From JAEUHZ01 sp964552795 (GTDB lineage Bacteria > Planctomycetota > UBA1135 > GCA-002686595), in the NCBI GenBank assembly GCA_964552795.1, contig CAZKIO010000023.1, positions 3,506 through 67,505 on the forward strand: a stretch of 64,000 nt of DNA. Reading direction: 5' to 3'. Shown one piece after another: positions 27,843 through 37,675 of the stretch. The notes under the pieces were generated by a model, which saw nothing but the letters and a program-made list of their open reading frames with translations, was not told the DNA's origin and did not search any database. The translations under genes were made by a program, and so were the position numbers. The stretch's first letter is position 1. Every line of letters begins with the position of its first letter.

Positions 27843-29174
27843 ATGAAACCCCGGGTGGTCCTGAAGTTCGGCGGCACGTCGGTCGGCAGCGCGGACGCGA
27901 TCCGGCGCGCGGCCGGCATCGTGGAGCGCGCGCTGCCCGAGCACCCGGTGGTCGTCGTGTCGGCCGTGGGCGGCATCACGGACCGCCTGCTGCGCCTCGC
28001 GTCGACGGCCGCGTCCGGCGGCGAGAGCCAGCCGCTGGAGAACGAGATCGTCGAGAAGCACCGCGCGCTGGTCGGCGAGCTGGATCTGGACCCCGGCCTG
28101 CTCGATCCGTGGCTGACCGAGCTGCGCGACCTGTCGCGCGGCCTGGCGCTCCTGCGCGAGGCCAGCCCGCGCACGCTCGACCGCCTCGCGAGCCTGGGCG
28201 AGCGCATGAGCGCGCGCCTCATCGCCGCGCACCTGACCTCGCGCGGCGTCACGGCGCGCGCCATCGACGCCTGGGACGCGGGACTCGTCACCGACGCGCG
28301 CTTCGGCTGCGCGCGGCCGCTGCCCGAGGCCTCCGCGCGCATCGCCGCGGCGCTCGCTCCCGTGGCCGAGGTGCCGGTCATCACCGGCTTCCTGGGCCGC
28401 GAACCCTGCGGCGGCATCACGACGCTGGGCCGCGGCGGCAGCGACTACTCCGCGTCGATCTTCGGCGCCGCGATCGGCGCGCGCGAGGTGCAGATCTGGA
28501 CCGACGTCGACGGCGTGCTGACCGCCGACCCGCGGCAGGTGAAGTCGGCGCGGCCCGTCCCCGTGCTGTCGTTCGCCGAGGCCGCCGAGCTGGCATTCTT
28601 CGGCGCCAAGGTGCTGCACCCCGCGACGATGGTGCCCGCGGTGCGCGCCGGCATCCCGATCCGCGTGCTGAACACGTGGCGGCCGGACGAGCCGGGCACG
28701 CGCGTGGTCGGCCGGCTCGCCGCCGGGGAGCGCGGGATCAAGTCGATCGCGACGAAGGGCCACATCGCGGCCGTCAACGTCGTCGCCAGCGAGATGATGT
28801 TCCAGTACGGCTTCCTGGAGCGCATCGCCGACGTGTTCGCGCGCCACGAGGTGGTCGTGGACGTCATCGCGACCTCCGAGGTGTCGGTGGCGCTGACCGT
28901 CGACGAGGCCGCGCGCCTCGACCCCGTCGTGGCCGACCTGACGACGTTCTCGGAGGTGTCGGTCGTGCGCGACCTCGCGCTCGTCAGCGTCGTCGGCGAG
29001 GAGCTGCGCGACGGCATGGGCGTGCAGGCGCGCGTGTTCGGCACGCTGGCGGAGCTGGGCGTGCGGGCCGAGATGGCGAGCTACGGCGCGACGCGCAACA
29101 ACCTGTCGCTGGTGATCCCCCGGGCGCGCCTGGGCGAGGTGCAGGAAGCCCTGCACGCGCGCTTGTTCGGCTGA
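27843..29174 (+). CDS. lysC: Aspartate kinase
   Basis: A 443-residue enzyme that phosphorylates L-aspartate, the first step to Lys, Met and Thr. It has the N-terminal kinase signature KFGGTSVGS (residues 8-16), TGFLGRE, the nucleotide-site block TTLGRGGSDYSAS and the DVDGVLTADPR block. Two ACT domains follow (about residues 300-440: IAAVNVVASEMMFQYGFLERIADVF, then LVSVVGEELRDGMGVQARVF), which normally bind Lys or Thr for feedback control. It is single and monofunctional, with no homoserine dehydrogenase fused. No other pathway genes lie beside it. Confidence 0.95.
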   Translation: MKPRVVLKFGGTSVGSADAIRRAAGIVERALPEHPVVVVSAVGGITDRLLRLASTAASGGESQPLENEIVEKHRALVGELDLDPGLLDPWLTELRDLSRGLALLREASPRTLDRLASLGERMSARLIAAHLTSRGVTARAIDAWDAGLVTDARFGCARPLPEASARIAAALAPVAEVPVITGFLGREPCGGITTLGRGGSDYSASIFGAAIGAREVQIWTDVDGVLTADPRQVKSARPVPVLSFAEAAELAFFGAKVLHPATMVPAVRAGIPIRVLNTWRPDEPGTRVVGRLAAGERGIKSIATKGHIAAVNVVASEMMFQYGFLERIADVFARHEVVVDVIATSEVSVALTVDEAARLDPVVADLTTFSEVSVVRDLALVSVVGEELRDGMGVQARVFGTLAELGVRAEMASYGATRNNLSLVIPRARLGEVQEALHARLFG

Positions 29175-29360
29175 TTGCAAGCGGACCGAGCGCAGGGGGG
29201 AACGAACGCTCGCCCAGGATGGCTGGCCCCGTCCGTGGACCACGCGGATGCCCAATCGGAGTGAGACGGATGCGGCGGAGCGTGCTCCCGCCCCTCGTTC
29301 GGCTTCTGCAACTGCCTGAGGGATCGGGGCTTGCGCAGGATCAACCGCCCGGTCCTGGAT

Positions 29361-29380
29361 TCTCTCTCTCTCTCTCTCTC
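29361..29380. repeat. (TC)10 dinucleotide repeat
   Basis: Ten TC units lie in the 226-bp gap between lysC and the orphan ORF at 29401, in a stretch of visibly lower G+C. Such tracts can vary in length by slippage. An in-frame TAG at 29395-29397 separates the tract from the ATG at 29401, so any effect on that gene would have to be through transcription. Confidence 0.9.
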
Positions 29381-29400
29381 CCTCGGCAACGCAGTAGGAT

Positions 29401-29973
29401 ATGCCCATCGCTGCCCCAAGAGCCAGCGTACCGAGGGAAGGGGACCTTCCCCGGAAGGACTCACAGAGAGCCGAAGCGAGCCCAGATGGGAAGACTCACG
29501 CGTATTGGACAGACCCGACGATTGCGGTTGGGGCCAGCGCCGGCGTCACGCTGAGTCTCATGTCGACGGTAGCGGCACCCGTTTCGTCCGCCGTGCCAGT
29601 GTCGGAGTGCGCCGGGTGCGCGCCAACGTCGGGTTACCAGTTGACGACCAGTGGCATCAACAAGGTGAGCGTCCACGTGGGTGTTCAATGGGGAGCTTGC
29701 GTTGGAACCGCTCCGGACTGCACGGCGGAAGGCTGCGAAGCGGTGATCACGCGCAACTGGAACCTGCCCATCGGGATCACGATGAACTTCTGCCAACTAC
29801 GCCCACCGCCGCAGCCTCCACTGTGTGTGTATCCGCCCCCTGTCGTTGGCCCTCCCGGAGATGGGTGGGATGAGAACTGGGACATCATCCGCTGCAGGGG
29901 TTCAAAGACCTACACGATCACGACGAGTTCGCTCAGCGCTCAGGCCACCGGCTATTGCTCCGCCTGCCAGTAG
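29401..29973 (+). CDS. Orphan Cys-containing protein, function unknown
   Basis: A 190-codon ORF in the lower-GC island. I recognise no family. The N-terminal 50 residues are polar and may not be translated. An in-frame ATG at 29560 would give a shorter protein of 137 residues beginning in a hydrophobic Ala/Val/Ser-rich stretch. The C-terminal part has scattered Cys (CAGC, CTAEGC, FCQL, CRG, CSAC), a Pro-rich linker and Thr/Ser-rich strands. This suggests a small exported, disulfide-containing protein. The next ORF starts 3 bp after its stop, which supports both being real. Confidence 0.5.
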   Translation: MPIAAPRASVPREGDLPRKDSQRAEASPDGKTHAYWTDPTIAVGASAGVTLSLMSTVAAPVSSAVPVSECAGCAPTSGYQLTTSGINKVSVHVGVQWGACVGTAPDCTAEGCEAVITRNWNLPIGITMNFCQLRPPPQPPLCVYPPPVVGPPGDGWDENWDIIRCRGSKTYTITTSSLSAQATGYCSACQ

Positions 29974-29976
29974 CCC

Positions 29977-30819
29977 ATGAGACCCCGCGCCATGGCGGTG
30001 CTGGTCGTCGGACTGGGTGCGCTGTCGGTCCTTTGGGCCTGGAGCAGGACCCGAAAGGCCGACCAGATCGGGACCGCGACGCTGCTGGTCCCAGGGTCGG
30101 CCCCTCCGTCCGATCGGGCTCTCGGGAACGCCCCGTCGGAGGACGCCGCCGGCCTCCCGACGCGCCGGGCACGTGAGGTGGAGACGCCCGGAGTGCCCGC
30201 CGTCGGCCACTCTGATGAGCGCGTCGGGAGCATCGGATGGAACCTCGCCGAGTTCTACGGAGCCGAGTGGGGAACTCTACGCTCCACCCTGGCCCAGCGG
30301 ATCGATCTGGATCTCCAGCCCGATGTGCCGCTGCCGCCGTTCGAGCGCGTCCTCGACGAGTTGAGGGAGCAAATGCGGATCGGTGACAGGGTCTTCGAGC
30401 GCTGGAGGGAGCGCCATGCCGGACCTGACCCGGTGACTGTGGAGTACCTCACCAGGACCTTCCACACGGAGGGGATCGGCCTGGGAATGCGTGACGTGGC
30501 TGCCATCGAAGCCGGTCTCGTCGAGATACGCGCGGAGATCCAGGGTAGGTTGGAGCGCCTTCGTTCCCTCTGCGACGCCGTCCTGGCACGCAAGTTCCAA
30601 TTGAGGCTGTATGACCGCGCCCCCTACGCGAACATCACCTCGGACAAGATCCCCGCACGTGCGTTCCACCTGGACGGCACCGCCATCCAGGGTTGGGTCG
30701 TCACCTGGGGGATCGCCGAGGACGAGGATCCCGACCTGAGTGGCCTGTTGGCCGACCTCGGGGGGCTGAGTCGGCGACGGATGCAGGCAATCCGCGACCA
30801 CCTCGCCACCCTGCGGTAG
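29977..30819 (+). CDS. Membrane-anchored orphan protein, function unknown
   Basis: A 280-residue protein: an N-terminal anchor (about residues 6-23, after two Arg), a low-complexity linker rich in Pro and Ala (to about 85), then a helical domain (about 85-215) with many Glu/Arg-rich heptad-like stretches such as FERVLDELREQMRIGDRVFERW and IEAGLVEIRAEIQGRLERL. I recognise no family. It follows the Cys-containing orphan with a 3-bp gap and is probably co-transcribed. Codon use is less G/C-extreme than in neighbours, in keeping with recent acquisition. Confidence 0.6.
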   Translation: MRPRAMAVLVVGLGALSVLWAWSRTRKADQIGTATLLVPGSAPPSDRALGNAPSEDAAGLPTRRAREVETPGVPAVGHSDERVGSIGWNLAEFYGAEWGTLRSTLAQRIDLDLQPDVPLPPFERVLDELREQMRIGDRVFERWRERHAGPDPVTVEYLTRTFHTEGIGLGMRDVAAIEAGLVEIRAEIQGRLERLRSLCDAVLARKFQLRLYDRAPYANITSDKIPARAFHLDGTAIQGWVVTWGIAEDEDPDLSGLLADLGGLSRRRMQAIRDHLATLR

Positions 30820-30950
30820 ATCGGAACGACGGGCCGGGACGAAACGCGACCCTTCGTGCCCGCAGTTCCAGGTCCGGGTCCCGCCGACGGGAAATCGCAC
30901 GACATGCCGCAGAACGCCGGGAGGGCGCTGCACGCCGGGACGTTCCCGGG

Positions 30951-30956
30951 TAGGCT
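30951..30956 (+). promoter_or_regulatory. Putative -10 hexamer TAGGCT of the trp operon
   Basis: TAGGCT ends 8 nt before the ATG of the Trp-rich leader peptide. Transcription would start at or next to that ATG, so the leader peptide would be read from a leaderless end. The 145-bp gap between 30819 and the leader holds no other gene. Confidence 0.55.
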
Positions 30957-30964
30957 TGAGAACC

Positions 30965-31036
30965 ATGACGCGCGGTCCGCAATCGTGGTGGTGGTCCCGG
31001 CCCGAGGTTCCCTCGGCGGCCGGGCGTGCTGACTAG
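30965..31036 (+). CDS. trpL: trp operon leader peptide
   Basis: A 23-codon ORF, ATG 30965 to TAG 31034-31036, with three consecutive Trp codons at residues 8-10 (TGG at 30986-30994). Trp is rare in chance ORFs, and a WWW run 120 bp before trpE is the classic sign of a transcription-attenuation leader. The codons sit directly before a region able to form alternative hairpins. Translation speed through WWW would report charged tRNA-Trp. The ORF is too short for usual gene callers. Confidence 0.85.
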   Translation: MTRGPQSWWWSRPEVPSAAGRAD

Positions 31037-31090
31037 CAACCCGCCCATCCGCCGCGCGACACCTCGGGCCTCCGCACTACGCGGGGGCCC
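30996..31090 (+). promoter_or_regulatory. trp attenuator: mutually exclusive RNA pairings
   Basis: Three pairings are visible. (a) 30996-31007 with 31011-31024 makes a local hairpin directly after the Trp codons (CCCGGCC/GGCCGGG plus CGAGG/CCTCG). (b) 30999-31008 (GGCCCGAGGT) pairs perfectly, 10 bp, with 31061-31070 (ACCTCGGGCC). (c) 31066-31075 pairs with 31081-31090. Pairings b and c share 31066-31070, so b would act as antiterminator. A ribosome that reaches the leader stop covers the 5' strand of b and lets c form. This logic is inferred from the pairing; nothing has been tested. Confidence 0.75.
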
Positions 31091-31100
31091 GTGCAGTTTC
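31066..31100 (+). terminator. trp leader attenuation terminator
   Basis: A 10-bp GC-rich stem (GGGCCTCCGC at 31066-31075 with GCGGGGGCCC at 31081-31090, one G-U pair), loop ACTAC, then a short weak U-run (GTTTC at 31096-31100). It stands 14 bp before the trpE start and would cut transcription in Trp-replete cells. Confidence 0.7.
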
Positions 31101-31113
31101 TAGAACACTCTCC

Positions 31114-32592
31114 ATGCAGCCCTTCGAACGCTCGACACCCGAGGACGCCGACCGCTACCGCCTGGCGTGGTCCGTCGTCCCTGCGGACCTCGCCACGCCG
31201 GTGCAGGCGTTCCTCGCGCTGCGCGCCGCCGGGCACCAGGCCTGCCTGCTCGAATCGGTCGAAGGACCCGCGCGCCTCGCGCGCTACTCGTTCCTGGGCG
31301 TCGATCCCAGCGCGCGGCTGCGCTCGACCCGCACGCACAACACGCTGAAGAGCGCGCGCGGCGACGAGCGCATCGACGGCGCGCCGCACGAGGCGCTGCG
31401 CCGCGTCGCGCGCCGCGCGAATGCCTCGCACCCCGCGCACCTGCCGCCGTTCCTGGGCGGCTGGATCGGCTGGCTGCCGTACGAGTGGGCCACGCGCCTC
31501 GAACCGCGCGTCCCGCGCGCGAAGTCCGATCCCTGGAACGTCCCCGACCTTTCCTTCGACCTCTACGAACAGGTCCTCGCCTTCGACCACGCCGCGCAGC
31601 GCGTGTTCGTCGTCGTCCCCTGCGCGGACGGCGCGCGCGGGCGGGAGCACGCGCTGGACCGGGCCGGGGCGCTGGCGCACGACGCATTCGGCAACGGCAC
31701 GCGCTCCAGCGGGGATTTCCGCCTGTCCGGCGCCTTCCAGGCCTGCACGGAGCCGGCCGACTTCCGCGCCGGCGTCGAGACGCTGCGCACAAGGATCGCG
31801 CACGGAGAAGTGTTCCAGGCGGTGCTCTCGCAGCGCTTCGAGCAGCGCTTCGAGGGCGATCCGTTCACGCTGTACCGCGTGCTGCGCCTCGCGAACCCCT
31901 CGCCGCACATGTTCTTCTTCGAGTCCGACGGCCTGACGCTGGTCGGCTCGTCGCCCGAGCGCCTGGTCAGCGTGCGCGCGGGCCGCGCCGAGAACCGGCC
32001 GATCGCCGGGACGCGGCCGCGCTCGGCCGACGCCGCCGAGGACGAGCGCCTCGCCGCGGAGCTGCTCGCCGACCCCAAGGAACGCGCCGAGCACGACATG
32101 CTGGTCGACCTCGCGCGCAACGACCTGGGCCGCGTCGCGCGCACGGGCAGCGTGCGCATCCTGGAGCACGCGCAGCTCGAGCGCTTCGCGCGCGTCCAGC
32201 ACCTCGTGTCGCGCGTCGAGTGCGACCTCGCGGCCGGGCGCGACGCGTTGGATGCGCTGGTCGCGGCGTTCCCGGCCGGAACCGTGTCGGGCGCGCCCAA
32301 GGTGCGCGCGATGGAGCTCTTGGCCGGCATCGAGCGCGAGACGCGCGGGCCCTACGCCGGCTGCTTCGGCTACCTCGACGCGACCGGCAACCTCGACACG
32401 GCGCTGTGCCTGCGCACCTTCGTCGCGCGCGACGGAGTGCTCAGCGTGCAGAGCGGCGCGGGCGTCGTCTTCGACTCCGACCCCGAGAAGGAGCTGCAGG
32501 AGACGCTGCACAAGGCCGGCGCCCTGTTCGAGGCCGCGCGCCAGGCCGATTCCGACGCCTTCCGCAACACCGACCGGGTGGCCGCGCGATGA
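31114..32592 (+). CDS. trpE: Anthranilate synthase component I
   Basis: A 492-residue enzyme that makes anthranilate from chorismate with NH3 supplied by TrpG. It has the N-terminal inhibitor-binding element LLESVEG (the LLES motif binds feedback Trp in the family). Catalytic blocks are FQAVLSQRFE, GSSPERLV, PIAGTRPR, LLADPKERAEHDMLVDLARNDLGR, FPAGTVSGAPKVRAMELL and the late GYLD and IQSGAG-like LSVQSGAGVV. It is complete. The ATG at 31114 follows the attenuator. It overlaps trpG by 4 bp. Confidence 0.97.
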   Translation: MQPFERSTPEDADRYRLAWSVVPADLATPVQAFLALRAAGHQACLLESVEGPARLARYSFLGVDPSARLRSTRTHNTLKSARGDERIDGAPHEALRRVARRANASHPAHLPPFLGGWIGWLPYEWATRLEPRVPRAKSDPWNVPDLSFDLYEQVLAFDHAAQRVFVVVPCADGARGREHALDRAGALAHDAFGNGTRSSGDFRLSGAFQACTEPADFRAGVETLRTRIAHGEVFQAVLSQRFEQRFEGDPFTLYRVLRLANPSPHMFFFESDGLTLVGSSPERLVSVRAGRAENRPIAGTRPRSADAAEDERLAAELLADPKERAEHDMLVDLARNDLGRVARTGSVRILEHAQLERFARVQHLVSRVECDLAAGRDALDALVAAFPAGTVSGAPKVRAMELLAGIERETRGPYAGCFGYLDATGNLDTALCLRTFVARDGVLSVQSGAGVVFDSDPEKELQETLHKAGALFEAARQADSDAFRNTDRVAAR

Positions 32593-33179
32593 TCCTCCTG
32601 CTCGACAACTACGACTCGTTCACGTGGAACCTGTACCAGTCGATGGCCGGCCTGGGAGCCGAGGTCGAGGTGCGCCGCAACGACGCGTTGTCGGTCGCCG
32701 ACGTCCTTTCGATGCAGCCCGCCGGCATCGTGCTGTCGCCCGGCCCCGGCCGGCCGGCGGACGCGGGCATCCAGCCCGAGCTGCTGAAGAAGCTGCCCGA
32801 CGCGTTGCCCCTCCTGGGCGTGTGCCTCGGCCATCAGGGCCTCGTCGAAGCCTCTGGCGGCGCTCTGGAGCGCGACCCCGTGCCCGTGCACGGCAAGAGT
32901 TCCCTCGTGCACCACGACGGATCGGCGCTGTTCCAGGGCGTGTCGAACCCCTTCCCCGCCGGCCGCTACCACTCGCTGCGCGCGCCGCGCAACGGCCTGC
33001 CGGCCGACCTCAAGCTCACCGCATGGACCGCCGACGGCCTCGTGATGGCCGTGCAGCACGTGCGCCTGCCGCGCTTCGGCGTGCAGTTCCACCCCGAGTC
33101 CATCCTGACGCCGCAGGGAGAGCGCATCGTGGCGCGCTTCCTGGCCCTCGCCGGCGAACCGCTCGCGGTGCGCGCCTGA
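32589..33179 (+). CDS. trpG: Anthranilate synthase component II (glutamine amidotransferase)
   Basis: A 196-residue class I glutamine amidotransferase. It has the N-terminal ILLLDNYDSFTWNL, oxyanion loop LSPGPGRP, nucleophile Cys in GVCLGHQ and His/Glu in FHPESI. It releases ammonia from glutamine for TrpE. It is not fused to TrpD or TrpE. Its ATG overlaps the trpE stop (ATGA). It could also serve para-aminobenzoate synthesis, because no separate pabA is visible here. Confidence 0.96.
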   Translation: MILLLDNYDSFTWNLYQSMAGLGAEVEVRRNDALSVADVLSMQPAGIVLSPGPGRPADAGIQPELLKKLPDALPLLGVCLGHQGLVEASGGALERDPVPVHGKSSLVHHDGSALFQGVSNPFPAGRYHSLRAPRNGLPADLKLTAWTADGLVMAVQHVRLPRFGVQFHPESILTPQGERIVARFLALAGEPLAVRA

Positions 33180-33180
33180 C

Positions 33181-34191
33181 ATGGACCTGCGCGCGGGCCT
33201 CTCGACCGTGGTCGGCGGCGGCACGCTGTCGCGCGCGCAGGCGGCCGCGTTGTTCGGCGGCCTCCTCGACGCCGAGTTCGAGGCCGCGCCGCTCGGCGCG
33301 CTGCTCGGCGCAATGGCGCTGCGCGGCGAGACGGCCGAGGAGATCGCCGGCGCCGCGGACGCCCTGCGCGCGCGCATGCGCACGTTCGAGCACGGGCATC
33401 GCGACGCGATCGACACGTGCGGCACGGGCGGCGACGGCCTCGGCTCGTTCAACGTGTCGACCGCGGCCGCGATCGTGGCTGCTGCTGCCGGCGCGCGCGT
33501 CGTGAAGCACGGCAACCGCAGCCAGTCGAGCCGCTGCGGCAGCGCGGACCTGCTCGAAGCGGCCGGCATCCCGCTGGATCCCGGACCCGACGCCGCGCGC
33601 GCCGCCCTCGACGAGGCCGGCATCACGTTCCTGTTCGCGCCCGCTTGGCATCCGCTGGTCGCGCGCGTCGGCCCCGTGCGCAAGGCGCTCGGCGTGCGCA
33701 CGCTGTTCAACTTCCTCGGGCCCCTGTGCAATCCCGGCCGCGTGCGCCGCCAACTGCTGGGCGTGCCCGAGTTGCGCCGCGTCGAGCCGATGGCGCGCGC
33801 GCTGGAGGAGCTGGGCCACGAGCGCGCGTACGTCGTGCACGGACCCGCCGGCGCCGACGAGCTGATCCCGGGCGCGGGCAACACGCTGCGGCCGATCGGC
33901 CCGCTCCCGCACCCCGCGATCCCGAACGCCGCCGGCAACGCGCGCGAGGCGCTGCGCGGCGGCGACGCGCGCGACAACCTCGCGATCCTGGAGCGCGTGC
34001 TGGCCGGCGAGCGCGGGTTCGTGCGCGACACGGTGCTGCTCAACGCGGGCGCGGCGCTGATCGTCGCCGGGCTCGCCGACGACCTGCGCGCGGGACAGCA
34101 GCGCGCAGCGGAAGCGATCGACACAGGCGCGGCGCGCACGACGCTGTCCAAGTGGCGCGCCGTTGCGCGGCGCGCGGAGGCACGGACATGA
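33181..34191 (+). CDS. trpD: Anthranilate phosphoribosyltransferase
   Basis: A 336-residue enzyme that joins anthranilate to PRPP. Family motifs: DTCGTGGDGLGSFNVSTA (PRPP and Mg site), VVKHGNRSQSS (compare KHGNRSVSS), the anthranilate-site Arg in LGVRTLFNFLGPLCNP, and a DE-type Mg motif (GPAGADEL). It starts 1 bp after the trpG stop. Confidence 0.96.
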   Translation: MDLRAGLSTVVGGGTLSRAQAAALFGGLLDAEFEAAPLGALLGAMALRGETAEEIAGAADALRARMRTFEHGHRDAIDTCGTGGDGLGSFNVSTAAAIVAAAAGARVVKHGNRSQSSRCGSADLLEAAGIPLDPGPDAARAALDEAGITFLFAPAWHPLVARVGPVRKALGVRTLFNFLGPLCNPGRVRRQLLGVPELRRVEPMARALEELGHERAYVVHGPAGADELIPGAGNTLRPIGPLPHPAIPNAAGNAREALRGGDARDNLAILERVLAGERGFVRDTVLLNAGAALIVAGLADDLRAGQQRAAEAIDTGAARTTLSKWRAVARRAEART

Positions 34192-35039
34192 GCGGCACCA
34201 AGCTGGATCCGATCGTCGCCGCGGTGCGCCTGCGCGCCGCGCAGCGTCGTCGCACGATGACGCTGGAGCGCCTGGAGGACCACGTGAAGGCCGATTCCTG
34301 GCGGCGCGAACGGGTCCTGTTGGCGCTCAGGAAGCCCGAGCTCGCCTTCATCTGCGAGATGAAGCGCCGCTCGCCCTCGGCCGGCGCCCTGCTGGAGGAG
34401 GCGCGCGATCCGCACAAGTACAGCGATTCGCGCCGGCCGCTCATCGGACCGCGCTGGCACGCCCTCGCCGACGCGTACAAGCGCGGCGGCGCCGACATGC
34501 TGTCCGTGCTCACGGAGGAGGACCACTTCGGCGGCTGCCTCGACGATCTGCGCACGGTCGAGCACACGCGCCTCGCGCGGCTGCGCAAGGACTTCGTGCT
34601 CGACGAGGCGATGGTGCTGGAGGGCTGCACCTACGGCGCCGACGCCGTGCTCCTGATCGCCGCGATCCTGGACGATGCGGCCCTCGCTCGCGTGCGCGGC
34701 TTCTGCAAGGAGTACGGCGTCGCCGTGCTGCTCGAGGTGCACGACGAACGCGAGCTGGACCGCGCGCTGCCCCTGGAGCCCGAGATGCTCGGCGTCAACG
34801 CGCGCGATCTCACGACGCTGCACGTCGACCTGGCGACGGTCGAGCGCCTCCTGCCGCGCGTCCCGACCGGCCCGAATGCGCCGATCCGCGTCGCCGAGAG
34901 CGGCATCCGCACGATCGACGACCTGAAGCGCGTGCGCGCCGCCGGCGCCGACGCGGTGCTGATCGGCGAGACGCTGGTGAAGGCCCCTGACCCGGCCGCG
35001 ACGCTGACGCAATGGAAGGAGGCCATGCGTGGCGCCTGA
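34188..35039 (+). CDS. trpC: Indole-3-glycerol phosphate synthase
   Basis: A 283-residue TIM-barrel enzyme closing the indole ring from carboxyphenylaminodeoxyribulose phosphate. Blocks: FICEMKRRSPSAG (catalytic Lys), a SVLTEEDHFGG substrate loop, LRKDFVLDE (second catalytic Lys), EVHDERELDRAL, GVNARDLTTL and VAESGIRT. The segment between the first Lys and SVLTEE is about 10 residues longer than usual (YSDSRRPLIGPRWH). It overlaps trpD by 4 bp and trpF by 11 bp. Confidence 0.95.
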   Translation: MSGTKLDPIVAAVRLRAAQRRRTMTLERLEDHVKADSWRRERVLLALRKPELAFICEMKRRSPSAGALLEEARDPHKYSDSRRPLIGPRWHALADAYKRGGADMLSVLTEEDHFGGCLDDLRTVEHTRLARLRKDFVLDEAMVLEGCTYGADAVLLIAAILDDAALARVRGFCKEYGVAVLLEVHDERELDRALPLEPEMLGVNARDLTTLHVDLATVERLLPRVPTGPNAPIRVAESGIRTIDDLKRVRAAGADAVLIGETLVKAPDPAATLTQWKEAMRGA

Positions 35040-35672
35040 ACCGCTCGCGCGCATCAAGGTCTGCGGCCTGCGCGGCGTCGAGGACCTGCCCACGCCGCTT
35101 CCGCCGGCACTCGACGCCGTCGGGTTCGTCGGCTGGGAACGCTCGCCGCGCTGCGTCCAGCCCGATCAGGCCGCCGCGGTGATCGCCGCGCTGCCCGCGC
35201 GCATCACGCCCGTCGCGGTGATGGTCGAGCCGTTCGTCGAGGAAGCCGAACGCTGGCTGCGCGCGAGCGGCTGCCGCGCCGTGCAACTGTGCGGCTACGA
35301 GCGCGCCGAGGAGTGGATCGGTTTCCCCTTCCCGATCCTGCGCCGCGTCGCCGTCGACGACGACGCGCTGGAGGAGATCGAAGCCTGGGCCGGCGTCGCG
35401 TCGATGTTCGTGCTCGACCACCCCGCCGCGCCGGGCGGCACGGGCCGCCGCGTCGATGCCGCGCTGGCGCGCACGCTCGCCGCCGCCGCGCCGTGCCTCC
35501 TCGCCGGCGGCCTGAACCCCGACAACGTGGCCGACATGGTCGTGGCGGTCGCCCCGCAGGGCGTCGACGCCTCGTCCGGCCTCGAACGTGCCGGCGGCCG
35601 CAAGAACCCCGCGCGCGTTCTCGCCTTCATCGAGTCCGCCGACGCCGCGCTGCGCGCCCTGGAGGCGAGGAC

Positions 35673-35676
<4 letters not shown>
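35029..35676 (+). CDS. trpF: Phosphoribosylanthranilate isomerase
   Basis: A 215-residue TIM-barrel isomerase. It starts with GTG at 35029 inside the end of trpC. The N-terminal IKVCGLRG holds the catalytic Cys of the family (KICG). Phosphate-site blocks are LLAGGLNPDNV and GVDASSGLE, typical of TrpF. FVGWERSPRCVQPDQA corresponds to the usual FxxxSPRxV block. A separate, unfused gene. Confidence 0.93.
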
Positions 35677-36841
<1,165 letters not shown>

Positions 36842-36845
<4 letters not shown>

Positions 36846-37675
36846 AGCAGCTCGCGAACCGTGTGGAGGAGCGACTCCAGCGCCTGCGCGCCGAGCAGCG
36901 GCGCGGCCTCGCGCCATTCGTCACCGCGGGCGACGGGGGGCTCGACCGCACGCTGGCGGTGCTGCGCGCGCTCGACGCCGCCGGTGCCGCCTGCGTCGAA
37001 GTCGGTCTGCCGTTCAGCGACCCGATCGCCGACGGGCCGGTGCTGCAGGCCGCCGCGGACCGCGCGCTCGCCGCGGGCACGACGTTCGACGGCCTGTGCG
37101 GAGCACTGCGAGCGCTGCGCCACGGCGACGCGCGCCACGCTCCGAGCGCGCTGCCCGTCGCGGTGATGACGTACCTGAACCCGCTGCTCGCGCGCGGCCT
37201 GGAGCGCGCGGCGCGCGACCTCGCCACGGCCGGCGCCGACGCGTGGCTGGTCCCCGACGTGCCGGTCGAGGAAGGCGCCGAGCTGCGCGCCGCCGGCGAT
37301 CAGGCCGGCCTCGCGACGGTCTTCTTCGTCGCGCCCACGAGCGACGAGCGCCGCATCGCCGCCGCCGTGCGCGCGAGCCGCGGGTTCCTCTACGCCATCG
37401 GCCGCTTCGGCGTCACGGGTGCCTCGACGGACCTCGACGCCGGCGCGCAGCAGTTCCTCGCGCGCGTGCGCGCCGCCGCCGGCACGCTGCCGGTCGGCGT
37501 CGGCTTCGGCATCGACTCGCCCGCCAAGGTGCGCGCCGCGGTGCGGCACGCCGACCTTGCGATCGTGGGCAGCGCGCTGGTCGATCACGTCCACCACACC
37601 GGCGGCACGCCCGCCCACGCCGCCGCCGCCGCGACGACGTTCGTGCGCCGCCTCCAGGAGGGCCTCGTCCCATGA
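36842..37675 (+). CDS. trpA: Tryptophan synthase alpha chain
   Basis: A 277-residue TIM barrel that cleaves indole-glycerol phosphate. FVTAGDGG, then the catalytic Glu in VEVGLPFSDPIADGPVLQ, MTYLNPLL, the catalytic Asp in VPDVPVEE, and a phosphate-binding end VGVGFGIDSP with VGSALVD. It overlaps trpB (ATGA), which suits the alpha-beta complex. It contains a poly-Ala tail before the stop. Confidence 0.96.
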
